A stretch of DNA of 64,000 nucleotides from Desmodus rotundus (taxonomy: Eukaryota > Chordata > Mammalia > Chiroptera > Phyllostomidae): positions 75,352,097-75,416,096 of the forward strand of contig NC_071392.1 in NCBI RefSeq assembly GCF_022682495.2, given 5' to 3'. The translations under genes and the position numbers were made by a program. Positions 1 through 11,520 of the stretch are shown one piece after another. The notes under the pieces are model-generated. The model searched no databases, was not told where the DNA came from, and saw only the letters and a list, made by a program, of their open reading frames with translations. Positions within the stretch are counted from its first letter, which is position 1; every line of letters starts with the position of its first letter.

Positions 1-560
1 CAGCACTGTTTTTTGGAGGGTGAGGACTACTGTATTTCCAAATAAGGCCACATCCTGCAGTTCCAGGTGGACACGAATTCTGAGAGGGCACTACTCAGTC
101 CAGCAGAGTCCACCCTCTAGTTCCCAAAATTCACATCTGTCCCATGCGCAAAATACATTTTCCCCATTGCAAGGTGACCAACGTCTTAATCCACTCCAGC
201 ATCAATTCCAAGTCCTAAATCTCATCTATCAACTTGTTAGAAACCTAAATCACATCATCTAAGTTATGTAAATAAGTTTGGGTGATGCTCTAATCTATCC
301 TGAGACAAAATTCCTCTCAGTCGACACATATGTTAAACCTAGAAAATAAGTTATGTGATTCCAACATACAGAGCTGGGACAGGCATGTCATAGACATTCC
401 CATTCTGAAAGAGAGAAAATGGAAGGAATAAAAAGGTTACTGGTCTAAAGCAAGTTCACAACCCAGCAGACAAATTCCATTAGATCTCAAAACTCGGGAG
501 TAATCTTCTGTAGCTTGATGCTCTGTCCTCTGGGTCCCACAGGGTGACCCCACTGTCTCT
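1..560 (-). repeat. MaLR-type LTR/internal remnant
   Basis: The sequence reads like the tail of a reverse-oriented MaLR LTR (fragments such as TTTCCAAATAAGGCCACAT) running into internal sequence of the same retroelement class. No coding capacity is seen. The family assignment is from recognition only and both edges are soft; the element may continue left of the window. Confidence 0.4.
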
Positions 561-939
561 GGTCTCTGCCTCCGTAGCACTCTCCTGAAAGTCATTCTTC
601 CTCCATCTCATCCCATCTCTCTCCCTTCCAGCCCAGGCTGGTGTGTTTCTGTGGGAGTAAAATTCTCAAAAACCTGTCCGTCTCCGGTGATGTTGAGGAG
701 ATCACGCCACTGGACACAATGTTCTCCACAGAGTCTTCCTGCAAAAGCCATCCCTGCTCCTGGCTTCTGCTGAGATGGTTGGTTGGATCCATCAATCACA
801 CGCCTAATCTCTTCAGCAAATGGTTGTCCAAGCTCCACTGGCGTTCTTGCCGGAGCGTGTTTGCTCATCTTTCAATATGGATAGGCTGAGAGTTTTCCGA
901 GTCATTAAGCTCTGGTTCCTTTTTTGCTTAACAGTTGCT
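561..939. other. unassigned intergenic stretch
   Basis: Short overlapping frames on both strands (the longest 86 codons) have no recognisable domain. I see no gene, RNA or clear repeat here. It may be a continuation of the neighbouring retroelement debris. Confidence 0.4.
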
Positions 940-2860
940 TTTTAGAGATCTATCTCTTTCATCTTGCATTTTACTATAAGCAACAAGGAGAAACCAGGCC
1001 ATGCCTTGGATGTGTTGATAAGTGCTTTTCAAAAAATGTGGGAGTTTCAGCCATTATTTCTTTGAATACTTTTTTTTCTCTCTTTCTCTCTCTTCTCCTT
1101 CTGGTACTGTCATTACACTCATGTTGGTGCACTTAGTGCTTCCTGCACTTCTCTGAGGCTCTGTTCATTTTTATTCAGCCTTCTCTGTCTCTGTTCTTCT
1201 GATTGCATCATCTTTATTGATCTATCTTCAAGTTCACTGATTCTCACTTCTGACAGATCAAATCTATTGTTGAGTCCCTCTAGCGAATATTTCATTTTGG
1301 TTATTGGACTTTTTTACCCTAGAATTTCTATTTGATTCTTATAGTTTCTAACTCCTTATAGATATTCTGTTTGAGGAGACATCATAAATCCCTTACATCT
1401 TTAGGCATGGCTTCCTTTAGCTCTTTCAACATATTTATAATAAATGCTTTGGAGTCTTTAAAGTGATTTCTTTTGCTTGCTTTTTTCTCAGGAAAGTATG
1501 GGTCACACTTTCCTGTTTCTTTGCATGCCTCATAACTTTTTATTGAAAAGTAGACATTTTAGATAATAGTTTGTAGCAACTGTGGATGCTGATTTCCTAG
1601 CCAGGGGGTTGGGATTTTGTTATTTGCTTTGTTGTTCATTTATTTGTTTAACGACTTTGCTGAACTCATTTTTGCAAAGTCTATTTCCTCTGTGGTGTGT
1701 GGTTACTAATGCCCTGCTCAGATATTTCCCTTTATGTTAATCTTTTAGCCTGGCTACCTAGGCTTCACCCTGGGTTGATATAGCTATTTATTGGTCAAAG
1801 ATTGTATTTATGACCCTTTAGTCAGCTATATTTTTACTCTTCATTGTTGGATTTGTGTTGGGCTTGGAGGCTGCTGTCATAGTTCAAGGAGTTTGCTTTC
1901 TTTGCCCCACATTTGGCCAGGACCCAGTAGCTTGGATGATCCTTCTCTGCTCACTCCTGATGAGGTGCAGCCTTGGGCATGCCCATGGCCATTCCCAACT
2001 GCCATGGGTAAGTGTGATCTTGCTTTTACACCTGATTTCCTAGAAGTTGCTCCTGGTCAGAGTAGTTTATTGGCCACCCAGTGTTTGGTCAGAGGGTGTC
2101 ACGAGAGGCGCTGTGTTAACAGGCCTGTGTAGGGCTTGGGGACTGTTTCCGAGTCTGCCCCACACCCTGCTCTGATTGTCCCTGAGTGGGTACAGCCAGG
2201 CACATGTGCACAGCCTTCTGATCCCAGAGTGAATGGGCTTCTGGAAGGGCTCTTCTTGGCTCTCTCTCTCTCTAGTTGTCTAGTACATTCCTAGCTGCTC
2301 TGCCACTTTGCTTGTATCATGGGGGCACCAGCCTCCTCTTAATTGCTCTACATCAAGATCTCTGTTGTTTTCCACAACATCTTTAGGAAGAGTTCTGCAG
2401 GCTCTGTCCCAATAAAGTCAGTGTCTCAAGCAGAGCTCTAAGCTCATCATCACTACAGGTTGACTTTCCTCCTGGGCAGAACCCCTGTGTCACTCCCTCA
2501 GAGCTGGGCATGGGGCCCTGCTTTTCACAGAGTGACACCTTGCTCTGTGAGTGGGTGGGAGTGGGGGATGAAGCCACTGGTCTTCTCTGCTTGTTGCTCC
2601 TTGTGTAGAGCCGCCACTCTACAAACTGGCTTGAAGGACAGGTGTGATGATGGGGCCGTGATATTCTCAGCCTGCCATGCCTATCATAGTGTTTCTGCAG
2701 CAGAGGACTAGGAGGGTGAGAAGCCCTGACAATCTGCCTCTCCCAGGGTGAAACTGTAGCCATAGGGTAAGATTCCGGAGGAATCTTCTTGTTGAGACTA
2801 GAGCTTTCAGGGAGAGCTTCCATCACGAGGAGCTGAGGGAGGAGGGCTGAGGGAATAATG
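940..2860 (-). mobile_element. Ancient LINE-1 family fragment (antisense)
   Basis: A long T-rich stretch resembles the reverse complement of an old mammalian L1 (L1M/HAL1-like), with phrases such as CAGCCATTATTTCTTTGAAT and TTCAAGTTCACTGATTCTC. It is heavily mutated. A 147-codon frame on the minus strand (2383-2826) lies inside it and has no recognisable domain, so I do not call it a gene. Boundaries are approximate. Confidence 0.6.
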
Positions 2861-3481
2861 GATCACGGCTCAGATGCCATAGACTCTTGCTGTTCTCCCT
2901 AAGGATTAGGCTTTCTTGTATAATATTCCTCCTTTCATTTCATGCCCTTATACCAACTTCAAGATACTTCAAATGATTGTGTTGCATTGTGTTTTATAGT
3001 TTTTACCAGTTAAGTTGTTTTGCTGGGGGAGGGTGCACGTAACTCCTCATTCTGCCTTTCTGGAAGTCCCACCCACTATGTATTGTTTTTAGAGCAGTGC
3101 CCATCGGGGCAACAACTCAACAAATAATAACTGTGTCATTTTATTTTTTGGTTTCTCCCCGTTTATCCTTCAAGATTCAGTGGTTTCCACCTCTTCAGTG
3201 AAGCCGTCGGGCACAGAGGGAGTGTTCCTCAGAGAGCACAGTCCATGACAGCCAGCCTGCCTCTGAAGCCGTGGCATTTACTGTGCGCCGCTTCGCCCAG
3301 TTACTGACCTTCTGCGCATGGGTGCTGCCTCCTTGGCTGGACCTTGAGGTGTTCTTCTTCTTTTTAATATTCCCAACACAGCTGATGCTCCGTAAATATT
3401 TGTTAAAAGATGTGAAACGAAACACATAGCAGTATTAATAACAGAGGAATAGTTCGTACCTGACAACTACATAAATAACCC
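2861..3481. other. unassigned intergenic stretch
   Basis: Moderately AT-rich single-copy-looking sequence. The small frames (76 codons or fewer) show no domain, and no repeat is confidently recognised. Confidence 0.4.
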
Positions 3482-3645
3482 CACTGACACATCCATTTAA
3501 TAGGCTATTTTTTAATAAAATTTTTATCATAATTCATATATCCTATAATTCACATATTTAAAGTGCTCAAGTCCATGGTTGTTAGTATATTCAGAAAGTT
3601 TGACAACCATCATCACAATTTTAGAACATTTTCATCACCTCCATG

Positions 3646-3700
3646 AGCTGTCATTCTTTTTTTTTTTTCCCAATCATACAACATTCAAGCTGTCATTCTT
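3646..3700 (-). repeat. 29-bp A-tailed insertion with 13-bp direct repeats
   Basis: AGCTGTCATTCTT occurs at 3646-3658 and again at 3688-3700, flanking 29 bases that begin with a T-run on the + strand (a poly(A) tail on the minus strand). This is the structure of an extremely 5'-truncated target-primed retrotransposition into the host L1. Confidence 0.55.
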
Positions 3701-4211
3701 CGCGTCCCTCCCAGCTCCCACCCCTTTTCTATCTTTATGCAATTGCCTGTTCTAGACATTTTGTGCAAGTGGAATTGTACAGTACATGACCCTTTATGAC
3801 TGGCTTCTTTCACCTGGCACAGCATATTCAAGATTCTTCCAAGTGGTAGCAGGTTTCAGGACTTCGTTTCATTTTATGGCTGAATAATATTTCCCTGTAT
3901 GGAACTACCCCATTTTGTTTATCCATTCATCAGTTGATGGACATTTGAGTTGTTCATACTTTTTGACTATTATGAATAATGTTGCTATGAACATTTGTGC
4001 AAAAGTGCTTGTATAAACATACTTTCATTTCTCTCGGGGGTATACCTAGGAGTGAAATTGTTGGGTCATACGGAAGCTCTAGGCTCAGCCTTTGGAGGAG
4101 CTGCCAGACTGTTTGCCAAAGTCACCACACACATTTACATTCCCATCAGCAGTGTGTGAGAGCACCAATTTCTCTACGTCCTCAGCAACACTTGTTATTA
4201 TTTGTAATTTT

Positions 4212-4404
4212 TTAAAGATTTTATTTATTTATTTTTAGAGACAGGGAAAAGAAGGAGAAAGAGAGGGAGACAAACATCAAGTGCGCCTCTCGCGCACCCC
4301 CTACTGGGGATCTGGCTTGCAACCCAGGCATGTGCCCTGACTGGGAATCGAACTGGCAACCCTTTGGTTCGCAGCTCAATCCACTGAGCTACACCAGCCA
4401 GGGC
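4212..4404 (-). mobile_element. Ves SINE
   Basis: The minus strand reads as the bat Ves SINE: a GGCTGGTGTAGCTCAGTGGA tRNA-like head with box A, a box B-like GGTTCGATTCC-type motif seen as its complement near 4345, and a CT-rich body ending in an AATAAATAAA tail. It interrupts an old L1, with near-duplicate TATTATTTGTA on both sides. Confidence 0.92.
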
Positions 4405-4709
4405 ATATTATTTGTATTTTTGATAGTGCCATCCCAGTGGGTGCGAAGAGGTATCTCCTTGTGGTTTTGATTTGCGTTTCCCTGATAGCTAGTGATGCTG
4501 AGCATCTTTTCACGTGCTTACTGACCATTTATATGTTTCCTTTGGAGACATGTTTGTTCAAATCCTTTGCCCATTTTAAAATTGGATTATTTGTCTTTTT
4601 ATTACTTTATTGTAAGAGTACTTTATGTATTCTAGATATAAGTCCCTTATCACATATATGATTTACAAAAAACTTCTGTCCCACTCTCTGGATTATCTTT
4701 TCACTTTCT

Positions 4710-5008
4710 TTTTAAATATATTTTATTGATTATGCTATTACAGTTGTCTCATTTTCTCCCTTTTATTCCCCTCCATCCTGCACACCCCCTCTGCCTTTCA
4801 CACCCCCTCCCACCTGCATTCCTCCCCTTTAGTTCATGTCCATGGGTCGTACATATAAGTTCTTTGGCTTCTACATTTCCTATACTATTCTTACCCTCCC
4901 CCTGTCTATTTTCTACCTACCATTTATGCTACTTATTCTCTGTACCTTCCCCCCTCTCTCCCCCTCTCCCTCTCCCACTGACAACCCTCCATGTGCTCCC
5001 CATTTCTG
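4710..5008 (-). mobile_element. Young 5'-truncated LINE-1 3' end
   Basis: The 299-bp insertion is bounded by a perfect 16-bp target-site duplication, TATCTTTTCACTTTCT, at 4694-4709 and 5009-5024. The poly(A) end is at its left (T-rich + strand), so it lies on the minus strand. The C-rich body resembles the 3' UTR of bat L1 elements. Its small open frames are not genes. Confidence 0.75.
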
Positions 5009-5140
5009 TATCTTTTCACTTTCTTGATGATGTCCTTTGAAGCACAAACATTTTTAATTTTGATAATGTCCAATTTATCTATTTTTTATTTTTGTTGCTT
5101 GTTGCTACTATTTATTATTTAGAATATTGACAAGATGATT

Positions 5141-5797
5141 GTACAGAGAAAGAAGAATGCTATGGTGGAGGTGCTAATTTGTTGACACCTAACATCTACC
5201 CAATTCAAATAAATTTTGGCAGGAAGGGAGTTTAGTGGGCATGAACTCTGAGAAAGATTAAACAACGAAATCACATAGGAAAGCCAAGGTCATGGATCAA
5301 CATCAGAAAGAGCTAGATCCAGCATCTTCAATAGCACCAGAGCTCCCTCCCCAGCCTCCTGTCACATATTTGACATGTCCCAGGGAGGGGCCGCTCACAT
5401 GGCCCGTGTGTCCACACTCCTAATAGAAGCCAATCTACTTCTTGACCTTAGCTCCTCACAGCCCATGCCAATGCCCCTTTCCAGCCACACACTTGCACGC
5501 AAAGCTATTTTCTGGAAAGATAATAAGTCTTAACAGTGGTCACTGGGGATAAGGGTGGCAGGGAGAGACTGTTACTTTTTATCATGTACATGAGTTATTT
5601 AAAAAAATATTTTATATGAACCTTTAATGTTTGAAGGGAAAAATGTATACATAGGATAAAAGATGAGAAAGAAAACCTGCAAATGTTAGAAGGTCATAGG
5701 TGCGTTAAGATGATGGAGTCATATATAATTATTTTCTTTTTTCAAATTTTTTGGTAAAGTGATCATGTAATTTTATACAAAAGAGAATCTTTTTTTC
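5141..5797. other. unassigned intergenic stretch
   Basis: AT-rich, with no frame longer than about 60 codons and no repeat I can name. Nothing gene-like is seen. Confidence 0.4.
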
Positions 5798-5990
5798 TTC
5801 TGTATTGAATTTATTTGGGAGAATTTGGTTAATAAAATTACATAGGTTTCACATGTACAATCCTATAATACATCATGTGTATATTGCGTTACCATCTGTC
5901 CCAGCTTTACCCTCTTCTACCTCCTGCCACCCCCTTTCCCTCTGGTAATCACCATACTGTTGTCTGTGTCTCTGAGCGTTTTTTTGGTTT
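5798..5990 (-). mobile_element. LINE-1 3' UTR fragment (antisense)
   Basis: This stretch (TACATAGGTTTCACATGTAC and the pyrimidine-rich block after it) is the reverse complement of the L1 3' UTR seen in sense at 35560-35795, including the shared region around a CATCATGTGTATATTG-type motif. It is diverged and 5'-truncated. Confidence 0.55.
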
Positions 5991-8026
5991 TGTTTTTTGC
6001 TTAATCCTTTCACCTTTTTCACCCAGCCCCGCAAACCCCAAAGATAATCTTAAAATAAAAAACAATATAGCCATAGAAAAGCTGGAAAAAACCTTCAGAG
6101 ATGCTTATGTATAGCAAAAATTAATGAAATTAACTAATAAAAATATACACTCCCCTCCTAAATTAATCATTTGGAAAATATTTCGGATTTCCATATTTCA
6201 GTTCTGCCTAAAGCAGAGATGGCCCAGAACCACCCTGCCACGTCGCTGGCACGTGTGGGGGTCAGGGAACTGAGCGCGGACCCCTTTCTGTAGCCTATCT
6301 CAGCCCAGATCTGGGTCTGGGGAAATAAGCCAGGAAACAGTGCTGAGGTTTTAGGAGCCTAGAGGTGATGAAAAAGCTCTTCCACTATAAATGGGATTAG
6401 GAATAAAGTCGGTTTGGCTACTCCAGTTTGGCTGCTGGGCAAGGTCCACCGAGTCCGCCCAGCCGCGAGAATCTCTGGAGCCCCAGACACAGCCGCACAG
6501 ATGACCTTGCAGTGTGCTTCCCTGGTTCGCGGATTTCCTTCAGCCTCAGCTCTAGCCTTCCTCTTTCTCCTGCTTCCCTTTCAGCAAATTCTCTTTTTAC
6601 CTGGTCCCTGTAAGTCTCTTGATCATTAATCATTAATGAACCTTAATCGCTAATCTCTACATTGAGGCCTAACAAAGAGTTCTGGTGTTTCTCTGTTCTC
6701 CAGGGCTCACCATGGTTTTTGCTGTGTCGTCCACCAAATCGACAGGAGGGAGTGGAAAGAGCAAGATGACGGGGTAGAAGGTGACTGAAGTGATCACATC
6801 TCCAACCATGAGTTTAGGCTTGGACCCGGCGGAGCCCCGGGCAGGAGGAATCAGGGACGGGAAATAAGCCGCTCTCCGGCTTCTCTCCAGCTCCTAGACT
6901 CAGCGCCAGGATGTGGGAGAAGGCTAGGGAGGCTGAAGGGGCCGCATTGGTTTTCCAGTGGAACTTTCTGTGTTGTTTTAGAATTGCAAGCTTGAGAGAG
7001 ACTTTAAACCTTCCTGATAGTTGTTGATTCACATTATTACTTTAGGTTGGCCTCCGCATTGTACACATCAGTGCCAATTCCTTCATAGTCTGCCCATGCC
7101 TGCACGTGAACACTCGTAAAAAACAGCAAAAACCAGAGCGTCTGATTCCTGAAGGCTGTCCCAGAGCCATCTGATTTGCCTCACCCTTCCCTCCAAAAAG
7201 TGAAACTGACTTCCAAGTTGAGGGAACTGGGCTGGTTCCTGTTCACGGGGACATTGTCCTGTCCTGGGGAGTCAGGTGGAACAAGGCAAGTGGCGGAGAG
7301 AACTGGTCTGGGCTCAAAATTCAGCAGGCAAACTACTGGAATACAAAGTTGCCCCTTTGTAATGAAGATCTGGAAGCTCCAGAGACTCAGCAGGTCTCCT
7401 GGTATTCATTCAACTTTGACTTTACTTAATGGAATTGTGGTCCCTTTCTCTGGTCCTCTTTGAAGCTTAGGCCATGAGGTCCTGCAGCTACGGGTTAGGG
7501 AGTGGAGATCTACAAGGGGCATAGGAATGGTGTGTGGAGGGGTGCAGGGCAGGCAAATGTGAGGAGCTGTCAGAGGGTGCCAAGATTCCACATTCCAGCG
7601 TCAGGCAGTACAACCCGTAAAGAGAGCCAGGAGCTTCTGAGGCTGGGCCAGGATTTGAGGAGGAAAACAGAAGATCCCGGAAACAACAAAGTAACCTTTG
7701 AAATGCAAGGAAGCTGGCAAATGCAATGTGGCAGATTTTGTTCTGGGTGTTAAAATAGCAGGTCTGGTTCTGCATAGGATGGCACTGCCGGTGCAGAGGG
7801 AGGCCTGATTGGCCAGGCTGCTCTCCCATAGCTCTGACCTCACCAGGACCCAGCCTCCTCTCAGTAATTAGAGAAACCAAAAAGGTCCTTTCCTAAGGAC
7901 AAAAATATCTCCCATCACAGATCTGATGCTGTTCCTTAATGGGTGTTTCTGCCAAACTGGGTCCAATGTCCTAGTTAAAATACAAATATATATTTGGAGC
8001 AGTGGTAGGGGGGTGGGTAAAAAAAT
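5991..8026. other. single-copy-looking intergenic block
   Basis: About 2 kb with no confident repeat. Frames of up to 130 codons on the minus strand (7488-7880) lack domains. A TATAAA at about 6384 lies just upstream of an AATAAA at about 6402, which is discussed as a finding. No exon-like conserved coding sequence was recognised. Confidence 0.4.
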
Positions 8027-8036
8027 AAACCTTAGC

Positions 8037-8258
8037 TCTGGCTGGTGTGGCTCAGTGGACTGAGCGCTAGCCTGTGAACGAAAGGGTCACTGGTTCGATT
8101 CCCAGTCAGGGCACATGCCTGGGTTGCAGGCCAGGCCCCCAGTAGGGGGTGTGCAAGAGGCAACAACACATTGATGTTTCTCTCCCTCTCTTTTCCTCTC
8201 CCTTCCCCTCTCTCTAAAAATAAATAAATAAAATCTTTAAAAAAAAAGAAGAAGAAAG
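8037..8258 (+). mobile_element. Ves SINE with target duplication
   Basis: The head is TCTGGCTGGTGTGGCTCAGT, with a box B-like TGGTTCGATTC at about 8091, a CT-rich body, and a tail of AAATAAATAAAATC plus an A-rich run. The 10-bp duplication AAACCTTAGC at 8027-8036 and 8259-8268 fixes both ends. This is the A-tail type of Ves, without the terminal hairpin found in other copies in this window. Confidence 0.95.
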
Positions 8259-8268
8259 AAACCTTAGC

Positions 8269-9184
8269 AGCTATCAGCACTTTAGCATGAATTGGTGTAG
8301 GAACAAAGAAAATTTTCTTAAGAGGATAAACATGTGGGTTTTTGGTGTTAGTGGTGGTGGTATTTGGTTGTTTGCTGTGCGTGTGTTTGTGTATGTGTGA
8401 TGGGGAGGAGACAGGTTGAAGGAAAGCTCAGAGCCAAGGCTGTGCCAAGTAAGTTAAGAGATAGTCTGACATACATATCAGAGTTCTTGCTCTCAAGTTT
8501 TACATAATTAAGGCTCTAGTGAGACAAGATAAACCGCTGACACCCTAATTTCTCAACGCTGTCATCAGAAGTGGAAGGAAAAACCAGGATACCGGAGGAT
8601 ATAGTCACACAGAAGGAGCTTTGGGGGTGAGCGGCGCTTGCTGGAGGAGAGGGTTGTAATGTGGAAGTTGAACTCAGCAAGAAAAATTCTTGGGCCGGTC
8701 TCTGTTTGCTAAGTAGGGCCTACTACCCTAGCCGGCCAAGCCCTACGCAGGCCACGTCCCCAGAAAAAATGCCAGGTTCCACTTCCTTCTGTCGTAAGAA
8801 TGAATCTGACATCTGTGGTCTCACAGGCCACAAGGTTTCCTGATGTTTCGAGAGGCCAGCACTTTGTGAGTGGTCAGGCACTCCCCGTTCATTTAACCAA
8901 CTAACCGCCACCGACCAACCACCTCCTTAGAAGTGGTTCTGAAGGAGGGGCTTGGAGTCTCCAGGGACCAGGCCTGCTCAGCTCTCTGTTCCCCTATGTT
9001 TTGGCTCCGGGCTAAGGGAGGATAGGGGCTGAATAGGGCCTCTCCTCGGCACACCCCATTATAGCAGCAGTTGGGCTTATTAAAATGTGCCAACTTGCTT
9101 ATAAATTAGTACCTTCTGGCTCTACAATTCCCCAAGCCATAAACCCTCAGAGCTTTAAAGGCCTTCAGAAAGTATCAAGGCCAA
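8269..9184. other. unassigned intergenic stretch
   Basis: A small G/T-rich run lies near 8335-8400 (GTGGTGGTGG, TGTGTGTTTGTGTATG). Otherwise I see no repeat, and no frame longer than 66 codons with any recognisable character. Confidence 0.4.
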
Positions 9185-9335
9185 CCTCCCCAGGAAGCCT
9201 CAGTGGGACCATTTTACAAGGGAAGAAACTGAAGCACAGAGAGATTAAGGGGCTTGTCCAAGGCACACAGCTACTTAGTTGCAGATATGGAACCAGAACC
9301 CAGGTTTCTGCTCCCACTCAGCGTTCTTTCCTCTA
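9185..9335 (-). repeat. MIR SINE fragment
   Basis: GAAGAAACTGAAGCACAGAG and AAGGCACACAGCTACTTAG match the reverse complement of the MIR core (the ordinary mammalian-wide SINE). It is ancient and diverged. Confidence 0.6.
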
Positions 9336-10280
9336 GAATATAGCCTCTGCCCCCTTATTATTTTTGGCATAAAATGGAAGGATTATATTTGTGGCTCTGG
9401 GAAAGCTTTGCTCTTGGATTGAATTCTGATTTTTTGCCTTGCAAGGCTCATTGAAAGCCACATAAAAAAATTTCTCAACTGGATTTGAGGTTTTTTTTTT
9501 AAAGTGAATCTGAAGGAAAAAAAATAGCAAATCTGGTTTCTTAATGAGATAATGAATGCACAAGTACTTTGACAGAGGTACAGCACGCCAGAGCTTTGCA
9601 AATATAAGGTATTATTATGCTCTTAAAAGAAACGCATAGGCCTTACTGCTGTGGGGGCGGGGCCTGGTGGAGATGATGAATCAGAGATTGTGGGAAGGAG
9701 GGTTTTCTCCAGAAAGCTGACTCACTTCTGGGTTGTCCCAGCATATAGAGCCAAATTTCTTGGGGTTATTTCCCATCTCGGTAAGGAACTGGTGGTGGGT
9801 TCTTTCCGGAGTCTAGCACTGCAGGAAAAGCTGCCCACAGCATACGGGTGGGTCATCTGCCTCAGGACCGCCCAGGCTAATTGTGGTTGCTGCAGTTAAC
9901 TGTACTTAGCTGTCCGCATAACCTGCCTTTAGGATCCACCTTTTAAAGAACCGCACTGTGCTTTTCTCTCTGCTGGAGCTGCTGAAAGGAGGTCAGCAGG
10001 CAATTATCAGAGGCAAAGGAGTCAAAGGCTAAGCTGTAAAAACAGGCGACCTAGATCTGGCTACATCATGGTGATTTTGCACGTGGGATGGATTCCGAAG
10101 AGAAGGTGAATATTGTTAATGATCACAGTTGTCGGGAAAATTTCCCGAGCTGTACTGGAATCAACTTCCAAAGCAGGACGGGGCCAAGAGACCTAAAGAG
10201 GCTGACAGCTCCAGAACAAACACAGAGTTTATTAAGGAAACTTAGGGTGAATCTCCTTATGGGGAATGGGGTTTCCTATA
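9336..10280. other. unassigned intergenic stretch
   Basis: No confident repeat and no gene-like frame. It ends at the TA dinucleotide (10279-10280) that flanks the MITE to the right. Confidence 0.4.
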
Positions 10281-10489
10281 CAGGGTCCGGCGCGAATAAC
10301 ACCCCTTTTTATTACAAAATCTCTTATTACAAAATCATAAGCATGTAATTCTGTAACATAACACTATCACACTCAAGCACACCATGTGACATTTTAGGTG
10401 AAATGTTCAAATTAAAACTATAAATTATTACACACGTATTATTATGCTACCAACCACACTCAAGCAGGCGTTACTTCTGCCGGACCCTG
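10281..10489 (-). mobile_element. TA-flanked MITE (Tc1/mariner-like), copy 1
   Basis: The 209-bp element starts CAGGGTCCGGC and ends GCCGGACCCTG, so the termini are inverted repeats, and it is flanked by TA at 10279-10280 and 10490-10491. It is AT-rich inside and has no coding capacity. It is the reverse complement of the copies at 24505-24699 and 40928-41137, sharing the internal CACCATGTGACATTTTAGGT block. TA duplication plus terminal inverted repeats point to a Tc1/mariner/pogo superfamily non-autonomous element; the exact family is unknown to me. Confidence 0.82.
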
Positions 10490-10764
10490 TATTTAGCCTC
10501 CAGGACCACAAGTGGCTATAGCCAAGTGGCATGAGCTTGTTAAGAGCAATATGTTCCAAAGCAGTGAACAACTTAATGGGCCTACTGATCTATTAACATG
10601 TAAGAACATACCTTTCGGGGGATATGGCTCACTCCTGCTGGGGTGAACTGTTGGCCACTGAGAGCAACTTGCTTCTTAAGGTGGCGTTGGTCACATCAAG
10701 CACCAGAAAGCATTTTGCCTAACCACAGCACACAACCAGGTCGGAGAGCGTGCCAGTCAGTACT

Positions 10765-11100
10765 TGTCTTGGCCTGTTTGGCTGTTATAACAAATACCAC
10801 AGATTGGGTAGCTTGTAAACAAAGAAATTTATTTTTCACAGGGGAAGCCAAGGTCAAGGTGCCCAGCAGATTTGGTATCTGGTGGGGATCTGCGTTCTGA
10901 TTCCTAGATATTTATCCTCTGGCTGTGCCTTCCCACGGCTGAAGAGAGAATGGGATTAGAAGGACACGAATCGCATTCACGAAGGCTCACCCCCACGACA
11001 TAATCACCTCCCAAAGATCTGGCCTCCAAACACCATCACCCTGGCCACCACATTTCAACATATGAGTTTGGGGGACACCAATGTTCAGTCTATAGCAATA
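10765..11100 (-). mobile_element. MLT1-like MaLR LTR (antisense)
   Basis: It starts with TTGGCTGTTATAACAAATAC, continues through AAAGAAATTTATTTTTCACA, and ends near TTTCAACATATGAGTTTGGG and TCAGTCTATAGCA. This is the reverse complement of a MLT1-type solo LTR. Diverged and ancient. Confidence 0.72.
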
Positions 11101-11104
11101 CATT

Positions 11105-11520
11105 TCCAATTGCAAGGTGACTAAAAGTCCATTTCAATCTGACTTAAGCAAAATGAATGCATTGACTCCCATAACTGGAAGTCTAAGGATAAGGCTAATT
11201 TCAGGCACTGTGGGACCTTAGGGCTCAAACAATGTCATCAGGATTTAGTTTCACCCCCTCCTGCAGCTATGCCTCCCCCTCAGTGTTACCTTCCTCTGTG
11301 TGGTGGCTCTCAGCAGCAGCAGGTCATCACCTGCAATGCTAGGGGTCCCAGCAAAAGAGAGAGGCAATCTCAGTAATGTTCCCCACCCCCCACCAAATTC
11401 CAGAATTCATTCTGATTGGACCAATTTGGGTCACATGTCCAACCTCATATTCTGATTGGCCAGAAGAGAGTCCTATGCTCCAACTCAGAGCCCAAGAGTA
11501 GCTAACCCTCTTAAATACTT
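11105..11520. repeat. old interspersed repeat, family uncertain
   Basis: GGGCTCAAACAATGTCATCA and TGATTGGACCAATTTGGGTC match a widespread mammalian repeat that I recognise but cannot name. A second diverged relative may lie at 21190-21560. Confidence 0.4.

Larger units (their letters stand above)
3482..5140 (-). mobile_element. Old LINE-1 3' portion, antisense, with three later insertions
   Basis: The + strand is the reverse complement of an L1M-type ORF2 tail and 3' UTR, with recognisable phrases such as GAACATTTGTGCAAAAGTGC and CTGATAGCTAGTGATGCTGA. It is interrupted by a 29-bp A-tailed scrap (3659-3687), a Ves SINE (4212-4404) and a 299-bp younger L1 3' end (4710-5008). Removing these restores L1 continuity. 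The ORF2 frame is decayed and non-functional. Confidence 0.8.

Noticed and set aside
2383..2826. 147-codon minus-strand open frame
   Set aside because: It lies in an old antisense L1-like region and has no recognisable domain or conserved character.
8037..8258. tRNA gene-like box A and box B
   Set aside because: These are the tRNA-derived head of a Ves SINE with target duplications, not a tRNA gene. The same applies to all other copies.
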